Shown one piece after another: positions 8,093 to 16,237 of a stretch of DNA of 64,000 nt. The stretch is from Dialister succinatiphilus YIT 11850 (GTDB lineage Bacteria; Bacillota; Negativicutes; Veillonellales; Dialisteraceae). The stretch lies in assembly GCF_000242435.1 (NCBI RefSeq), contig NZ_JH591187.1:247672-311671 (forward strand), read 5' to 3'. The first letter of the stretch is position 1. The number at the start of each line of letters is the position of its first letter. Below the pieces are notes generated by a model. It saw only the letters and a list, made by a program, of their open reading frames with translations. It was not told the DNA's origin and searched no databases. The position numbers were made by a program, and so were the translations under genes.

Positions 8093-10285
8093 ATGCAGGA
8101 GCATTTAAAGGTTGCATATACGAAGAAGGCGCTGGAGCTGTTTGCGCCTATTCCCACACGGAAGGCTGCAGCGGCAGAAGAAACGGATTTCACAGATATT
8201 GCTGCCCTGGTGGTGACGGAGGAAGATGAATCCATTATCCATGACAGAAGGGTTAAGGCTTTTCACATTCCCCTTTTCCTCATCGTCCATGGCCATGAGG
8301 AAAGGACGGATAACACCCTGGGCCATGTGTACGGAATGATTGACACCCGGTCCCTTTCCCGGCCTTATTTTGAACGGCAGATTGAACAGGCCGCATCTTC
8401 CTATGAAGATTCCCTTCTGCCACCCTTCTTTAAGACGCTGAAGAACTATGTGGACTGCGGAAACGCCCAGTTTGACTGCCCTGGGCACCAGGGGGGAGCC
8501 TATTTCAGAAAGCATCCGGCAGGCCGTATTTTTTATGATTTCTATGGGGAAAATACTTTCCGCAGTGACCTCTGCAACGCCGACGTGGCCATGGGGGACC
8601 TTCTCATTCATGAAGGGGCAGCCCTGGCGGCCCAGAAACATGCGGCCCGGGTGTTTAATGCAGACAAAGCCTATTTCATTCTGAACGGCACGTCCGGTGC
8701 CAACAAGGTGGTTATGAATGCCCTCCTCACGCCGGGAGATCTGGTGCTCTATGAAAGAAACAACCATAAGTCCGTAGGCTACGGCGCCCTGATCCAGGCC
8801 GGTGCCATTCCCATCTACCTGGAAACCGCCAGGAACCCCTTCGGCCTCATCGGCGGGGTGCTGGATCACTGCTTTAATGAAGAATACATCCGCATGCTCA
8901 TTGCGGAAAGAGATCCCCGGCGGGCCCGCATGGACAGGCCCCTTCGGGCGGCGGTAATCCAGCTGGGAAATTATGACGGCTGCATTTACAATGCCCGGCA
9001 GGTGGTGGAAAAAATCGGCCATCTCTGCGACTACATCGTCTTCGATTCCGCCTGGGTAGGCTATGAACAGTTCATCCCCATGATGAAGGACTGCAGCCCC
9101 CTGCTCCTTGACCTTAAGCCCGACGACCCCGGCATCATTGTGACCCAGTCCATTCATAAGCAGCAGGCCGGTTTCTCCCAGGCCTCCCAGATTCTGAAAA
9201 AAGACTCTCACATCAAGGGGCAGGCGCGGTATGTGCCTCATAAGATTTTTAATAATGCCTTCATGGTAAATTCATCCACCTCCCCGAACTACCAGATTTT
9301 TGCCTCTCTGGACATGAATGCCAAAATGCAGGAAGGCGATGCAGGGAAAATGCTGTGGCATGAATGCATTATCAATGCCATTGAAGCCAGAAAAAAAGTG
9401 CTCCGCCACTGCCGCTACCTCCGTCCCATTGTTCCCCCTGTGGTCCATGGGAAGAAATGGGAAGAAGGGGATACGGAACAAATGGCGGAGGATATTGCCT
9501 ACTTCGCCTTCGAGCCGGGCGGCAAATGGCACTCCTTCCAGGGCTACGCCAAGGGCCAGTATTTCATAGATCCCCTGAAACTGCAGCTCATGACACCGGG
9601 TATTCATATGGAAACCGGGGAATACGAAGACTTCGGCATTCCCGCCATCATTCTGGCCGATTACCTTCGGGACTGCCAGATTATACCCGAAAAGTGCGAC
9701 CTCAACGATATTCTCTTCCTTATGACGCCGGCCGAATCGAAAACAAAGCTGGATAACCTGATTACCAAGCTCATCCGGTTTGAAGCCCATATAGACAACG
9801 ATTCCCCCATGGAAATGGTACTTCCTACGGTATACAGGAAATATCAGTCCCGCTACGAACGCTACACCATCCGGCAGCTCTGCCAGGAACTCCATGACTT
9901 TTACAAGGCAAAGAAAATCAACGTACTGCAGAAGAAAATGTTCCTGAAAGCCTACTTCCCCGAATATTTCATGAGCCCCCAGGAAGCCAACTGGGCCCTG
10001 GTGAGAGGTCAGGGAGAACTGATCCCTCTGGACGAGGCAGAAGGCAGAGTAGCCCTCCAGGCCGCCGTGCCCTACCCGCCGGGCGTTACCTGCGTGCAGC
10101 CCGGAGAAAGATGGACCCGCATCGCTTTAGACTACTTCCTGGACTTCGCAGAAACCGCCGATATCCTCCCCGGCTTCGCCCCGGAACTGCAGGGCGTGTA
10201 CCTGGAAAAAGACAGCATGGGCCATGGAAAAGCCAAAGGCTATGTGCTGAAAAAGGAATATGAAAAAGACTATAAGAATGGCTGA
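8093..10285 (+). CDS. Inducible-type Orn/Lys/Arg decarboxylase, probably ornithine decarboxylase
   Basis: A 730-residue PLP-dependent fold-I decarboxylase with an N-terminal wing domain (1-105), a PLP domain and a C-terminal domain. The PLP lysine is in SIHKQQ (about K356), and the substrate-region motifs CPGHQGG, ADVAMGDLLIHEG and DSAWVGYEQFIPM are intact. It closely resembles the SpeF-like enzyme at 13.6-15.8 kb, including the motif pattern typical of ornithine rather than lysine enzymes. It would convert ornithine to putrescine and CO2 in the cytoplasm, consuming a proton. AGGAGG lies seven bases before the ATG. It stands alone, 1.9 kb from the antiporter and on the opposite strand from the other copy. 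Confidence 0.85.
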   Translation: MQEHLKVAYTKKALELFAPIPTRKAAAAEETDFTDIAALVVTEEDESIIHDRRVKAFHIPLFLIVHGHEERTDNTLGHVYGMIDTRSLSRPYFERQIEQAASSYEDSLLPPFFKTLKNYVDCGNAQFDCPGHQGGAYFRKHPAGRIFYDFYGENTFRSDLCNADVAMGDLLIHEGAALAAQKHAARVFNADKAYFILNGTSGANKVVMNALLTPGDLVLYERNNHKSVGYGALIQAGAIPIYLETARNPFGLIGGVLDHCFNEEYIRMLIAERDPRRARMDRPLRAAVIQLGNYDGCIYNARQVVEKIGHLCDYIVFDSAWVGYEQFIPMMKDCSPLLLDLKPDDPGIIVTQSIHKQQAGFSQASQILKKDSHIKGQARYVPHKIFNNAFMVNSSTSPNYQIFASLDMNAKMQEGDAGKMLWHECIINAIEARKKVLRHCRYLRPIVPPVVHGKKWEEGDTEQMAEDIAYFAFEPGGKWHSFQGYAKGQYFIDPLKLQLMTPGIHMETGEYEDFGIPAIILADYLRDCQIIPEKCDLNDILFLMTPAESKTKLDNLITKLIRFEAHIDNDSPMEMVLPTVYRKYQSRYERYTIRQLCQELHDFYKAKKINVLQKKMFLKAYFPEYFMSPQEANWALVRGQGELIPLDEAEGRVALQAAVPYPPGVTCVQPGERWTRIALDYFLDFAETADILPGFAPELQGVYLEKDSMGHGKAKGYVLKKEYEKDYKNG

Positions 10286-10343
10286 GAAATAGGGAAATGG
10301 CATCGAGCGAGACCGCTGTCAGGTATCCGCCTTCAGCTTGGCA

Positions 10344-10810
10344 GGGCCGCCCCCTTCCGTCTCGCTGCGCTCGCCACCCACCCCCGGAAAGGGGTGGGCA
10401 GGTAACATGGAGGAGAGGACCACGCCTTTAAGCCTTGCCTCCCACCGCTTGCGGGGGGAGGGGGACCACGAAGTGGTGGTGGGGGGAGGCCTCCAATAGA
10501 GGCCGGTGCCCGCCAAGCGGGCTATAAAACTCATCGCCCGCAGGGCGATACCACCACCCTTTGAACCCTCAGAACCCGGGCCACAGAGTGGCCCATACGG
10601 CCGCCCCCTTCCGTCTCGCTGCGCTCGCCACCCACCCCCAGAAAGGGGGTGGGCAGGTAACATGGAGGAGAGGACTGCGCCCTTAAGCCTTGCCTCCCAC
10701 CGCTTGCGGGGGGAGGGGGACCACGAAGTGGTGGAGGGGGGAGGCCTCCAATGGAGGCCGGTGCTCGCCAAGCGGGCTATAAAAGCCAGTGCCCGCCATG
10801 CGGGCACAAG
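10344..10810. repeat. Two tandem copies of a ~220-bp hairpin-rich unit
   Basis: Copy 1 runs from about 10344 to 10570 and copy 2 from about 10597 to 10808. Each carries, in order: CCGCCCCCTTCCGTCTCGCT, CACCCACCCC..AAAGGGGGTGGG, CTTGCCTCCCACCGCTTGCG, GGGGACCACGAAGTGGTG, GCCTCCAATGGAGGC and GCCAAGCGGGCTATAAA. Each word is a self-complementary hairpin or part of one, and the linkers are constant. A third copy follows the DUF559 gene at 11280. Confidence 0.8.
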
Positions 10811-10897
10811 ATGAGTCAGTAACTAAAAGCTGATATTTAACTGTTCACTGGTGATGCATTCACGTTGCAATATCTACGGCTTCATCCGGAGGCTCCT

Positions 10898-11272
10898 ATG
10901 GATAAGAAATACATGATGCCTGAAGACCGCTCTCTCTTGGAAAAAGCAAAAGAACTTCGAAGTCATATGACACAGGAAGAAAGGAAATTGTGGTATCTTT
11001 TCCTTCGAAAACACCGCTTTCGCTTTTACCGACAGAAAATCATAGGTCACTACATCTGTGACTTTTACTGCCCACAAACCCGCCTGGTCATAGAATTGGA
11101 CGGGAGCCAGCACTACACTGAAAAAGAACTGGCCTACGACATGAAAAGAACCGCTTTCCTTGAAAGCTGTCATATTCATGTTATCCGTTTCTACAATGGG
11201 CAGGTTAACCTTCATTTTAGAGAAGTCTGCATAGAAATCGAAAGGACCATAAAAGAAAGGATAAAAGAGTGA
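10898..11272 (+). CDS. DUF559 (Vsr-like fold) endonuclease-domain protein
   Basis: A 124-residue single-domain protein of the DUF559 family, which shares the PD-(D/E)XK/Vsr nuclease fold. Visible family features are the N-terminal Arg/Lys-rich helix (MTQEERKLWYLFLR), KHRFRFYRQKIIGHYICDFYC, the acidic VIELDGSQHY active-site strand and a late RFYNGQV strand. Such proteins are small predicted nucleases whose role is not settled. ATG 10898 is chosen because CCGGAGG lies six bases upstream; an earlier TTG at 10865 has no such site. It is flanked on both sides by copies of the same hairpin-rich repeat, and its base composition is less GC-rich than that repeat. Confidence 0.85.
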   Translation: MDKKYMMPEDRSLLEKAKELRSHMTQEERKLWYLFLRKHRFRFYRQKIIGHYICDFYCPQTRLVIELDGSQHYTEKELAYDMKRTAFLESCHIHVIRFYNGQVNLHFREVCIEIERTIKERIKE

Positions 11273-11279
11273 AGAATGT

Positions 11280-12090
11280 ACGGCCGCCCCCTTCCGTCTC
11301 GCTGCGCTCGCCACCCACCCCCGGAAAGGGGGTGGGCAGGTAACATGAGAGGACTGCGCTCTTAAGCCTTGCCTCCCACCGCTTGCGAGGGGAGGGGGAC
11401 CACGAAGTGGTGGAGGGGGGAGGCCTCCAATGGAGGCCGGTGCTCGCCAAGCGGGCTATAAAACTCATCGCCCGCAGGGCGATACCACCACCCTTTGAAC
11501 CCGCCTGCCAAAGGCAGGCAGAACCCTCTGAACCCAGGCACCAAAGGCGCCGAACCTTCACGCCCCAAAGGGGCTGTCCATAAGGGCACCCACCTCCCCA
11601 GTGGTAACGCCCTTCGGGCGATGAGTATAAAGTCAGCGTTACGGATTTACCTTTTTGCGTCATACGTTATGATAGGCATTCTGCAGTGGAAACCATACAA
11701 CCGCGCCTGGGGCGCGAGGAAATGTACCCCTATCCCCACCTGCGGCGGTACTTCCCCCGGTGGGGGAAGTCTGCTCTGCGCTTGCCTTACTGCTAACTTA
11801 AGCAGCTCAACACATAGCGGAGAGTAAAGTTCCCCCGCCCGGGTGGCAAAGGAACTGGATTCATAGGGGAGCTCCGTGACCCGCGAATCCAGTGAGACGC
11901 CATCCAGCGAAGTCGGTGTGCATTCCCTCACCCGCCAGGGCGGTTATATAGTTTTTATCATATAATTTGGCGCCTTTTATAATTTAGAGGCGCCCACCAC
12001 AACCCTCACGGCCGTAGGCCGTGTCAAACTTAAGCCCCTTAAGAACCTTCGGCCCGAAGGGCCGTCAACCCTCAAGCCCCATAGGGGCTT
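11280..12090. repeat. Hairpin mosaic downstream of DUF559
   Basis: Begins with a third copy of the ~220-bp unit (11280-11500). Many short hairpins of different stem sequence then follow with the same linkers: CTGCCAAAGGCAG, GGCACCAAAGGCGCC, CCCCAAAGGGG. A module at 11665-11775 (CGCGCC..GGCGCG, GATAGGGGTA, CCCCCGGTGGGGG when read on either strand) recurs inverted at 30600-30720. The AACTGGATT...AATCCAGT element at 11851-11893 recurs near 27.2 and 27.4 kb. No gene is seen. Confidence 0.75.
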
Positions 12091-12096
12091 GTCCAT

Positions 12097-12133
12097 AGAA
12101 AACCACCGCCCTCAAAGAGGACGGTGGTTTTCT
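12097..12133 (-). terminator. Intrinsic terminator after potE
   Basis: Perfect 12-base arms AGAAAACCACCG / CGGTGGTTTTCT with a 13-base loop; the minus-strand transcript ends in TTTTCT. It lies about 50 bases beyond the potE stop. A second, shorter hairpin (TATGGCCTGT / ACAGGCCATA, about 12153-12183) lies between it and the stop. Confidence 0.7.
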
Positions 12134-12186
12134 GTTGTAGAGGATGTTATATGGTATGGCCTGTTCTGCCCCAGACAGGCCATATT

Positions 12187-13563
12187 TTATTTTTCTGCAG
12201 CTGCAGGAACAGCGTCAGCGGGAGCTTTGCCGGAGGCCACGGCTTCGTTGTCGGCTTTGGCCTTTTTCAGGTCGAAGCGGTCGGATACGAAACCGTAGAG
12301 GGTCCAGCCGAATACGGTGACGATGGCGCCGTAGGTCATGGCTTCAAAGCCGGAGGCGTAGCATGCATAGAGGCTGTAGAGGGAAGCGATGAAAGCGATG
12401 AGTTTCGTGGTTTTCAGTTCGCTGCCTACATGATCTACAGCTTTCATGATGACTACCACGGAAGCCATGCAGAGGAGGTAGGGCATGATGTTGGTAATGA
12501 CTGCCAGGTTGACCAGGGTCTCGAACTGTTCGTTCAGGGAGGGGCTGATGGTCATGAGGGAGAAGAGGGACTGAATGATGGTGATGGCCACCATGCCGGC
12601 GATGGGAGCGCCGTGGGAAGTCACTCTCTTCAGGAAGGCCGGGAAGTATCCTTCATCGCTGCCTGCCTTGAATACGTTGGCAATGGTGAACTGCCAGCCC
12701 AGGAGGGAACCGAAGCAGGAGAGAACCATGAGGCCCATGATGATCTTGCCTACGGTGCCGCCAAACATCTGGGAGAATACGAGGCCGAAGGGAGCGGAGC
12801 TGGAGACGAGAACGTCAGCAGGAACGATACCGAAGATAATGTTGGTGGAAACGATGTAGCAGGCTGCTGCCAGCAGGGTGCCGCCGAGAACGGCTTTCGG
12901 CACGTTCTTTTCCGGATTATCCACGGCATCGGCATTGGCGCAGGCCGATTCCATACCCAGAAAAGCCCACAGGGTCATGGTGATGGCGTTCAGTGCAGCT
13001 TCACCGAAGCCCAGGTCATGGACATTCCAGTTAGCGGTGTACATGGAGGGGGAGAACCAGAACCAGCCTACGAAAGCGAGGCCGATACAGGGAATGATGA
13101 CGCCCCATACGGTGATGGAGGAAACCTGGCCGGTATACTTGGCGCCGCCGAAGTTAAGAACGGTAGCCAGCCAGAGGGTGAAGATAGTGGCAGCGCAGGT
13201 CATGACCGGGTCCAGAGTCGTATCCAGGAAACCCAGGGCATAGCCTACGGCGGAAATGGCAATGGCGGTGTTCGCAAAAATCAGGGACACCCCATAGGTG
13301 TAGTTGGCAAGGAAGTTTCCGGCCTTGCCGAAGGAATATTCAGCATAGCCGCCCATGCCGCCGCCTTTTTTACTGTACATGCCGCACTTGGCAAATACAT
13401 AGGCCAGAGCCATGGATCCCACGGCCGTTACCAGCCAGGAAACGATGGACAGGGCACCCACCTGAGCCAGTTTGGATGGCAGCATGATAATGCCGGAACC
13501 CATCATATTGACTGCTGTCAGGATGGTGAGCTGGAAAACGCTCATTTTGTTTGCTTTACTCAT
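12187..13563 (-). CDS. potE: Putrescine-ornithine antiporter
   Basis: A 458-residue APC-superfamily transporter with about 12 membrane spans. The N-terminus (VNMMGSGIIMLPSKLAQVG), the GGMGGYAEYSFGKAGNF block and MTLWAFLGMESACANADAV match E. coli PotE nearly residue for residue, and length is close to the usual ~440. It exchanges external ornithine for internal putrescine across the inner membrane. With the decarboxylase it forms an acid-resistance or proton-motive cycle. It is the second gene after speF, 59 bases downstream on the same strand, with AGGAG before the ATG. An Ala/Lys-rich tail of about 20 residues extends beyond the E. coli protein. Confidence 0.95.
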   Translation of the reverse strand: MSKANKMSVFQLTILTAVNMMGSGIIMLPSKLAQVGALSIVSWLVTAVGSMALAYVFAKCGMYSKKGGGMGGYAEYSFGKAGNFLANYTYGVSLIFANTAIAISAVGYALGFLDTTLDPVMTCAATIFTLWLATVLNFGGAKYTGQVSSITVWGVIIPCIGLAFVGWFWFSPSMYTANWNVHDLGFGEAALNAITMTLWAFLGMESACANADAVDNPEKNVPKAVLGGTLLAAACYIVSTNIIFGIVPADVLVSSSAPFGLVFSQMFGGTVGKIIMGLMVLSCFGSLLGWQFTIANVFKAGSDEGYFPAFLKRVTSHGAPIAGMVAITIIQSLFSLMTISPSLNEQFETLVNLAVITNIMPYLLCMASVVVIMKAVDHVGSELKTTKLIAFIASLYSLYACYASGFEAMTYGAIVTVFGWTLYGFVSDRFDLKKAKADNEAVASGKAPADAVPAAAEK

Positions 13564-13622
13564 GTTTGTCTCCTTTGATAAGGAAGGATGGGGAAACCCT
13601 GTTTCCCCGCTTCCCTATGAGT

Positions 13623-15800
13623 TTATTTCTTTTCAAATTCCTTTTTCAGCACATAGCCATAGGCATGTTTCTTTCCATCAGCGCCAGGCTGTACATAAAC
13701 GCCCTGGATTTCAGGAGCAAAGCCGGGCAGCTGGTTGATGCCTTCCACCAGGTCCAGGAAATAGGTGACAGCGGTTTTGGACCACTTTTCACCGGGATGT
13801 ACGCAGAGTACTCCTGGCGGATAGGGGAGAGCGCCTTCCAGGGCGGTGCGGCCTTCTGCATCAGCCAGGTCCACCAGTTCGCCATGGGCTCTCATGAATT
13901 CATACTGCGCTTCCTGGGGATTCATCACGTATTCCGGGAAATAGTCCTTCAGGAAGAGTTCCTTCTGCAGAGTGGAAACTTTGCGGTCCTTGTAGAAATC
14001 ATGCATTTCCTGGCAGAGACGGCGGATGGTGTAGCCTCTGTATTTTTCTTCGTAAGCGTTATAAATGGAGGGGAGCACTTCAGACATGGGCGCATCCTGG
14101 TCGATGAGCTGTTCGAAACGGATGAGCTTTGCTACCAGGTCGTTCATCTTTGTTTCGCTTTCCGCAGGGGTCATGAGGAAGAGGATGTCGTTGAGATCGC
14201 ATTTTTCCGGAATAATGCCGTTTTCACGGAGATAGTTGGCCAGAATGTTTCCTGGAATGCCGAAATCTTCATAGCCGCCGTTTTCTACATCAATGCCGGC
14301 AGTGACGAACTGCAGCTTCATGGGATCGATGAAGTACTGGCCCTTGCCGTAGCCGTCGAATCCGTGCCATTTGGCGCCCGGTTCGAAAGCCCAGTAATTG
14401 ATGTCGTTAGCCATCTTTTCGGTGTCTCCATCTTCCCATTTCTTTCCGTAAACCACCGGAGGAACCAGAGGACGGATGTAGTGGCAGTTGCGGAGCACCT
14501 GTTTTCTTGTTTCAATCACAAGCTTCACAGCGTCCATCCAGAGCTTTCTGCCTGCTTCGCCTTCATGCATCTTGGCATTCACGTCAAGGGCTGCGAAAAG
14601 CTGGTACAGCGGGGAAGTGGAAGCGTGCATCATGAATGCATTGTTCACTCTCTTATGAGGTACATAGCGGTCCTGGCCTTTAATGTGAGAGTCTTTCTTG
14701 TGAATCTGGGAGGTCATGGAGAAGCCGGCCTGCTGTTTGTGGACGGACTGGGTGACGAAGATGCCGGGATCTTCCGGTCCCAGGTCCAGAAGCAGAGGAG
14801 AGCAGTCCTTCATCATGGGGATAAACTGTTCATAGCCTACCCATGCGGAATCGAAGAAAATGTAGTCGCAGAGATGGCCGATCTTATCCACTACCTGGCG
14901 GGCATTATAGATGCAGCCGTCGTAGGTGCCCAGCTGAATCACTGCCAGGCGGATCGGTCTTTTAGCCTTGGCTTTTACCGGATCCTTTTCAGCCACCAGT
15001 TTCCGGATGTAATCTTCATTGAAGCAGTGTTCCGGAATGCCGCCGATGGAGCCGAAGGCATTTCTTTCCGTTTCCAGATATACCGGAGTTGCGCCGGCCA
15101 GTACCAGAGCGCCGTGGTCAATGGACTTATGGTTGTTTCTGTCGTAGAGGACGATATCGCCAGGAGTGAGGACAGCGTTGAGCACCACCTTGTTGGATGT
15201 GGAAGTGCCGTTCAGTACGAAGTAGGTCTTGTCGGCGTTGTATACCCGGGCTGCATGCTTCTGGGCTGCCAGAGCCGGGCCTTCATGAATGAGGAGATCC
15301 CCCATGGCCACGTCGGCGTTGCACAGGTCGGCGCGGAAAGTGTTTTCACCGAAGAAATCGTAGAATGCGCGGCCTGCAGGATGCTTGCGGAAGAAAGCGC
15401 CGCCCTGATGGCCTGGGCAGTCAAACTGGGAGTATCCGTTTTCCACGTATTTTTCCAGATCCTTGAAGAATGGGGGCAGTACTTTTTCTTCATAATGGGA
15501 AGCAGCGCTTTCAATCTGGCGGCTGTAGAAAGCATGATCCGTGTCGTTCAGGTCAATCACCCGATATACCTTGCTGATGACATCATCGGCTACCGGGCCT
15601 TCCTTGGTGCGGATGAGAAGTACCGGAATATGGAAGGCAAAAATCATTTCCTTCTTGAGCACATCGGTATCGGTGTCTGTAATGACTACGGCACCTACAT
15701 CGGTAAAGTCGGTATCATTGACGTTTACCGTTTCGCGGGATGGAATGGCTCCGAAAATTTCGAGTGCTTTGTCAGAGTAAGCAATTTTTAAACGTTTCAC
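13623..15800 (-). CDS. speF: Inducible ornithine decarboxylase
   Basis: A 725-residue PLP enzyme converting ornithine to putrescine. It aligns along its length with E. coli SpeF: AASHYE...LPPFF, CPGHQGG, NADVAMGDLLIHEG, GTSTSNKVVLNA, FDSAWVGYEQFIPMM and the PLP lysine in SVHKQQAGFS (about K355). The start is GTG at 15800, supported by AGGAGG eight bases upstream. It is followed by potE, the classic acid-inducible speF-potE arrangement. The unusually long upstream region (about 390 bases) suggests leader regulation; in enterobacteria speF is controlled by a leader peptide, but no equivalent peptide was recognised here. Confidence 0.95.
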   Translation of the reverse strand: MKRLKIAYSDKALEIFGAIPSRETVNVNDTDFTDVGAVVITDTDTDVLKKEMIFAFHIPVLLIRTKEGPVADDVISKVYRVIDLNDTDHAFYSRQIESAASHYEEKVLPPFFKDLEKYVENGYSQFDCPGHQGGAFFRKHPAGRAFYDFFGENTFRADLCNADVAMGDLLIHEGPALAAQKHAARVYNADKTYFVLNGTSTSNKVVLNAVLTPGDIVLYDRNNHKSIDHGALVLAGATPVYLETERNAFGSIGGIPEHCFNEDYIRKLVAEKDPVKAKAKRPIRLAVIQLGTYDGCIYNARQVVDKIGHLCDYIFFDSAWVGYEQFIPMMKDCSPLLLDLGPEDPGIFVTQSVHKQQAGFSMTSQIHKKDSHIKGQDRYVPHKRVNNAFMMHASTSPLYQLFAALDVNAKMHEGEAGRKLWMDAVKLVIETRKQVLRNCHYIRPLVPPVVYGKKWEDGDTEKMANDINYWAFEPGAKWHGFDGYGKGQYFIDPMKLQFVTAGIDVENGGYEDFGIPGNILANYLRENGIIPEKCDLNDILFLMTPAESETKMNDLVAKLIRFEQLIDQDAPMSEVLPSIYNAYEEKYRGYTIRRLCQEMHDFYKDRKVSTLQKELFLKDYFPEYVMNPQEAQYEFMRAHGELVDLADAEGRTALEGALPYPPGVLCVHPGEKWSKTAVTYFLDLVEGINQLPGFAPEIQGVYVQPGADGKKHAYGYVLKKEFEKK

Positions 15801-15911
15801 GATTGAAACCTCCTGTACTGAACATTTTGTTATGAATGGGAAGCGGAAGGTGTGTGCACATCACCGAAGCCGCTTTCCCGGCAGGGGACGTATGTCCTTT
15901 ACTGAGCTTAT

Positions 15912-15939
15912 TGTATAGAAAATGGAGAAAATACTCCAA
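15912..15939 (-). promoter_or_regulatory. Possible speF promoter
   Basis: On the minus strand TTGGAG and TATACA are 16 bases apart, placing a start site about 105 bases before the speF GTG. The -35 is weak, so this is tentative. Confidence 0.35.
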
Positions 15940-16006
15940 TACCGATTCCATGCAAAAAATAAAAATCCCCGAAATGATTACAAATTGCATGGATAAAACG
16001 AAATAT

Positions 16007-16042
16007 GAGGCTATTTATAACAATATTGCTATAAATAGCCTC
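16007..16042. repeat. Perfect inverted repeat upstream of speF
   Basis: Arms GAGGCTATTTATA (16007-16019) and TATAAATAGCCTC (16030-16042) with a 10-base loop. It has no T-run, so it is not an obvious terminator. It could be an operator or a leader-RNA hairpin for speF. Confidence 0.55.
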
Positions 16043-16193
16043 GATGAATGGCGCCCATGCAGAACAAATACATGTCTATATTATGTAAATAGTTTGTAAA
16101 ATCATGGATTCTATGAGAAGCAAAGAGAATGCCGGAAAGAAGAAGGCGGAAAAAATCTGTATTTCCTGAAAGAAAGCATGGCTGGCAGAAAAA

Positions 16194-16235
16194 ACTCCGA
16201 ACAATAATAACAAGATAGTTATTATTGTTCGGAGT
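16194..16235 (-). terminator. Intrinsic terminator after the MFS exporter
   Basis: Perfect 18-base arms (16194-16211 and 16218-16235) with a 6-base loop. The minus-strand transcript ends in six T's. It starts two bases beyond the stop codon of the transporter gene. Confidence 0.85.
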
Positions 16236-16237
16236 CA

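Noticed and set aside
10319-10814. Open frames in both directions across the hairpin-rich units
   Set aside because: They are translations of repeats (Arg/Pro/Ser-rich), differ between copies and lack ribosome sites.
12124-13578. Long plus-strand open frame opposite potE
   Set aside because: It is an antisense shadow: the minus strand encodes a full PotE match with a ribosome site, while the plus frame is Gly/Glu/His-rich with no recognisable domain.
13551-15791. 746-codon plus-strand open frame opposite speF
   Set aside because: Same reason: the minus strand is a full-length SpeF. Codon bias of that gene keeps the opposite frame open.
15772-15990. Possible speF leader peptide on the minus strand
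   Set aside because: The 72-codon frame runs into the speF start in another frame, has no good ribosome site and shows no resemblance to the known speFL peptide.
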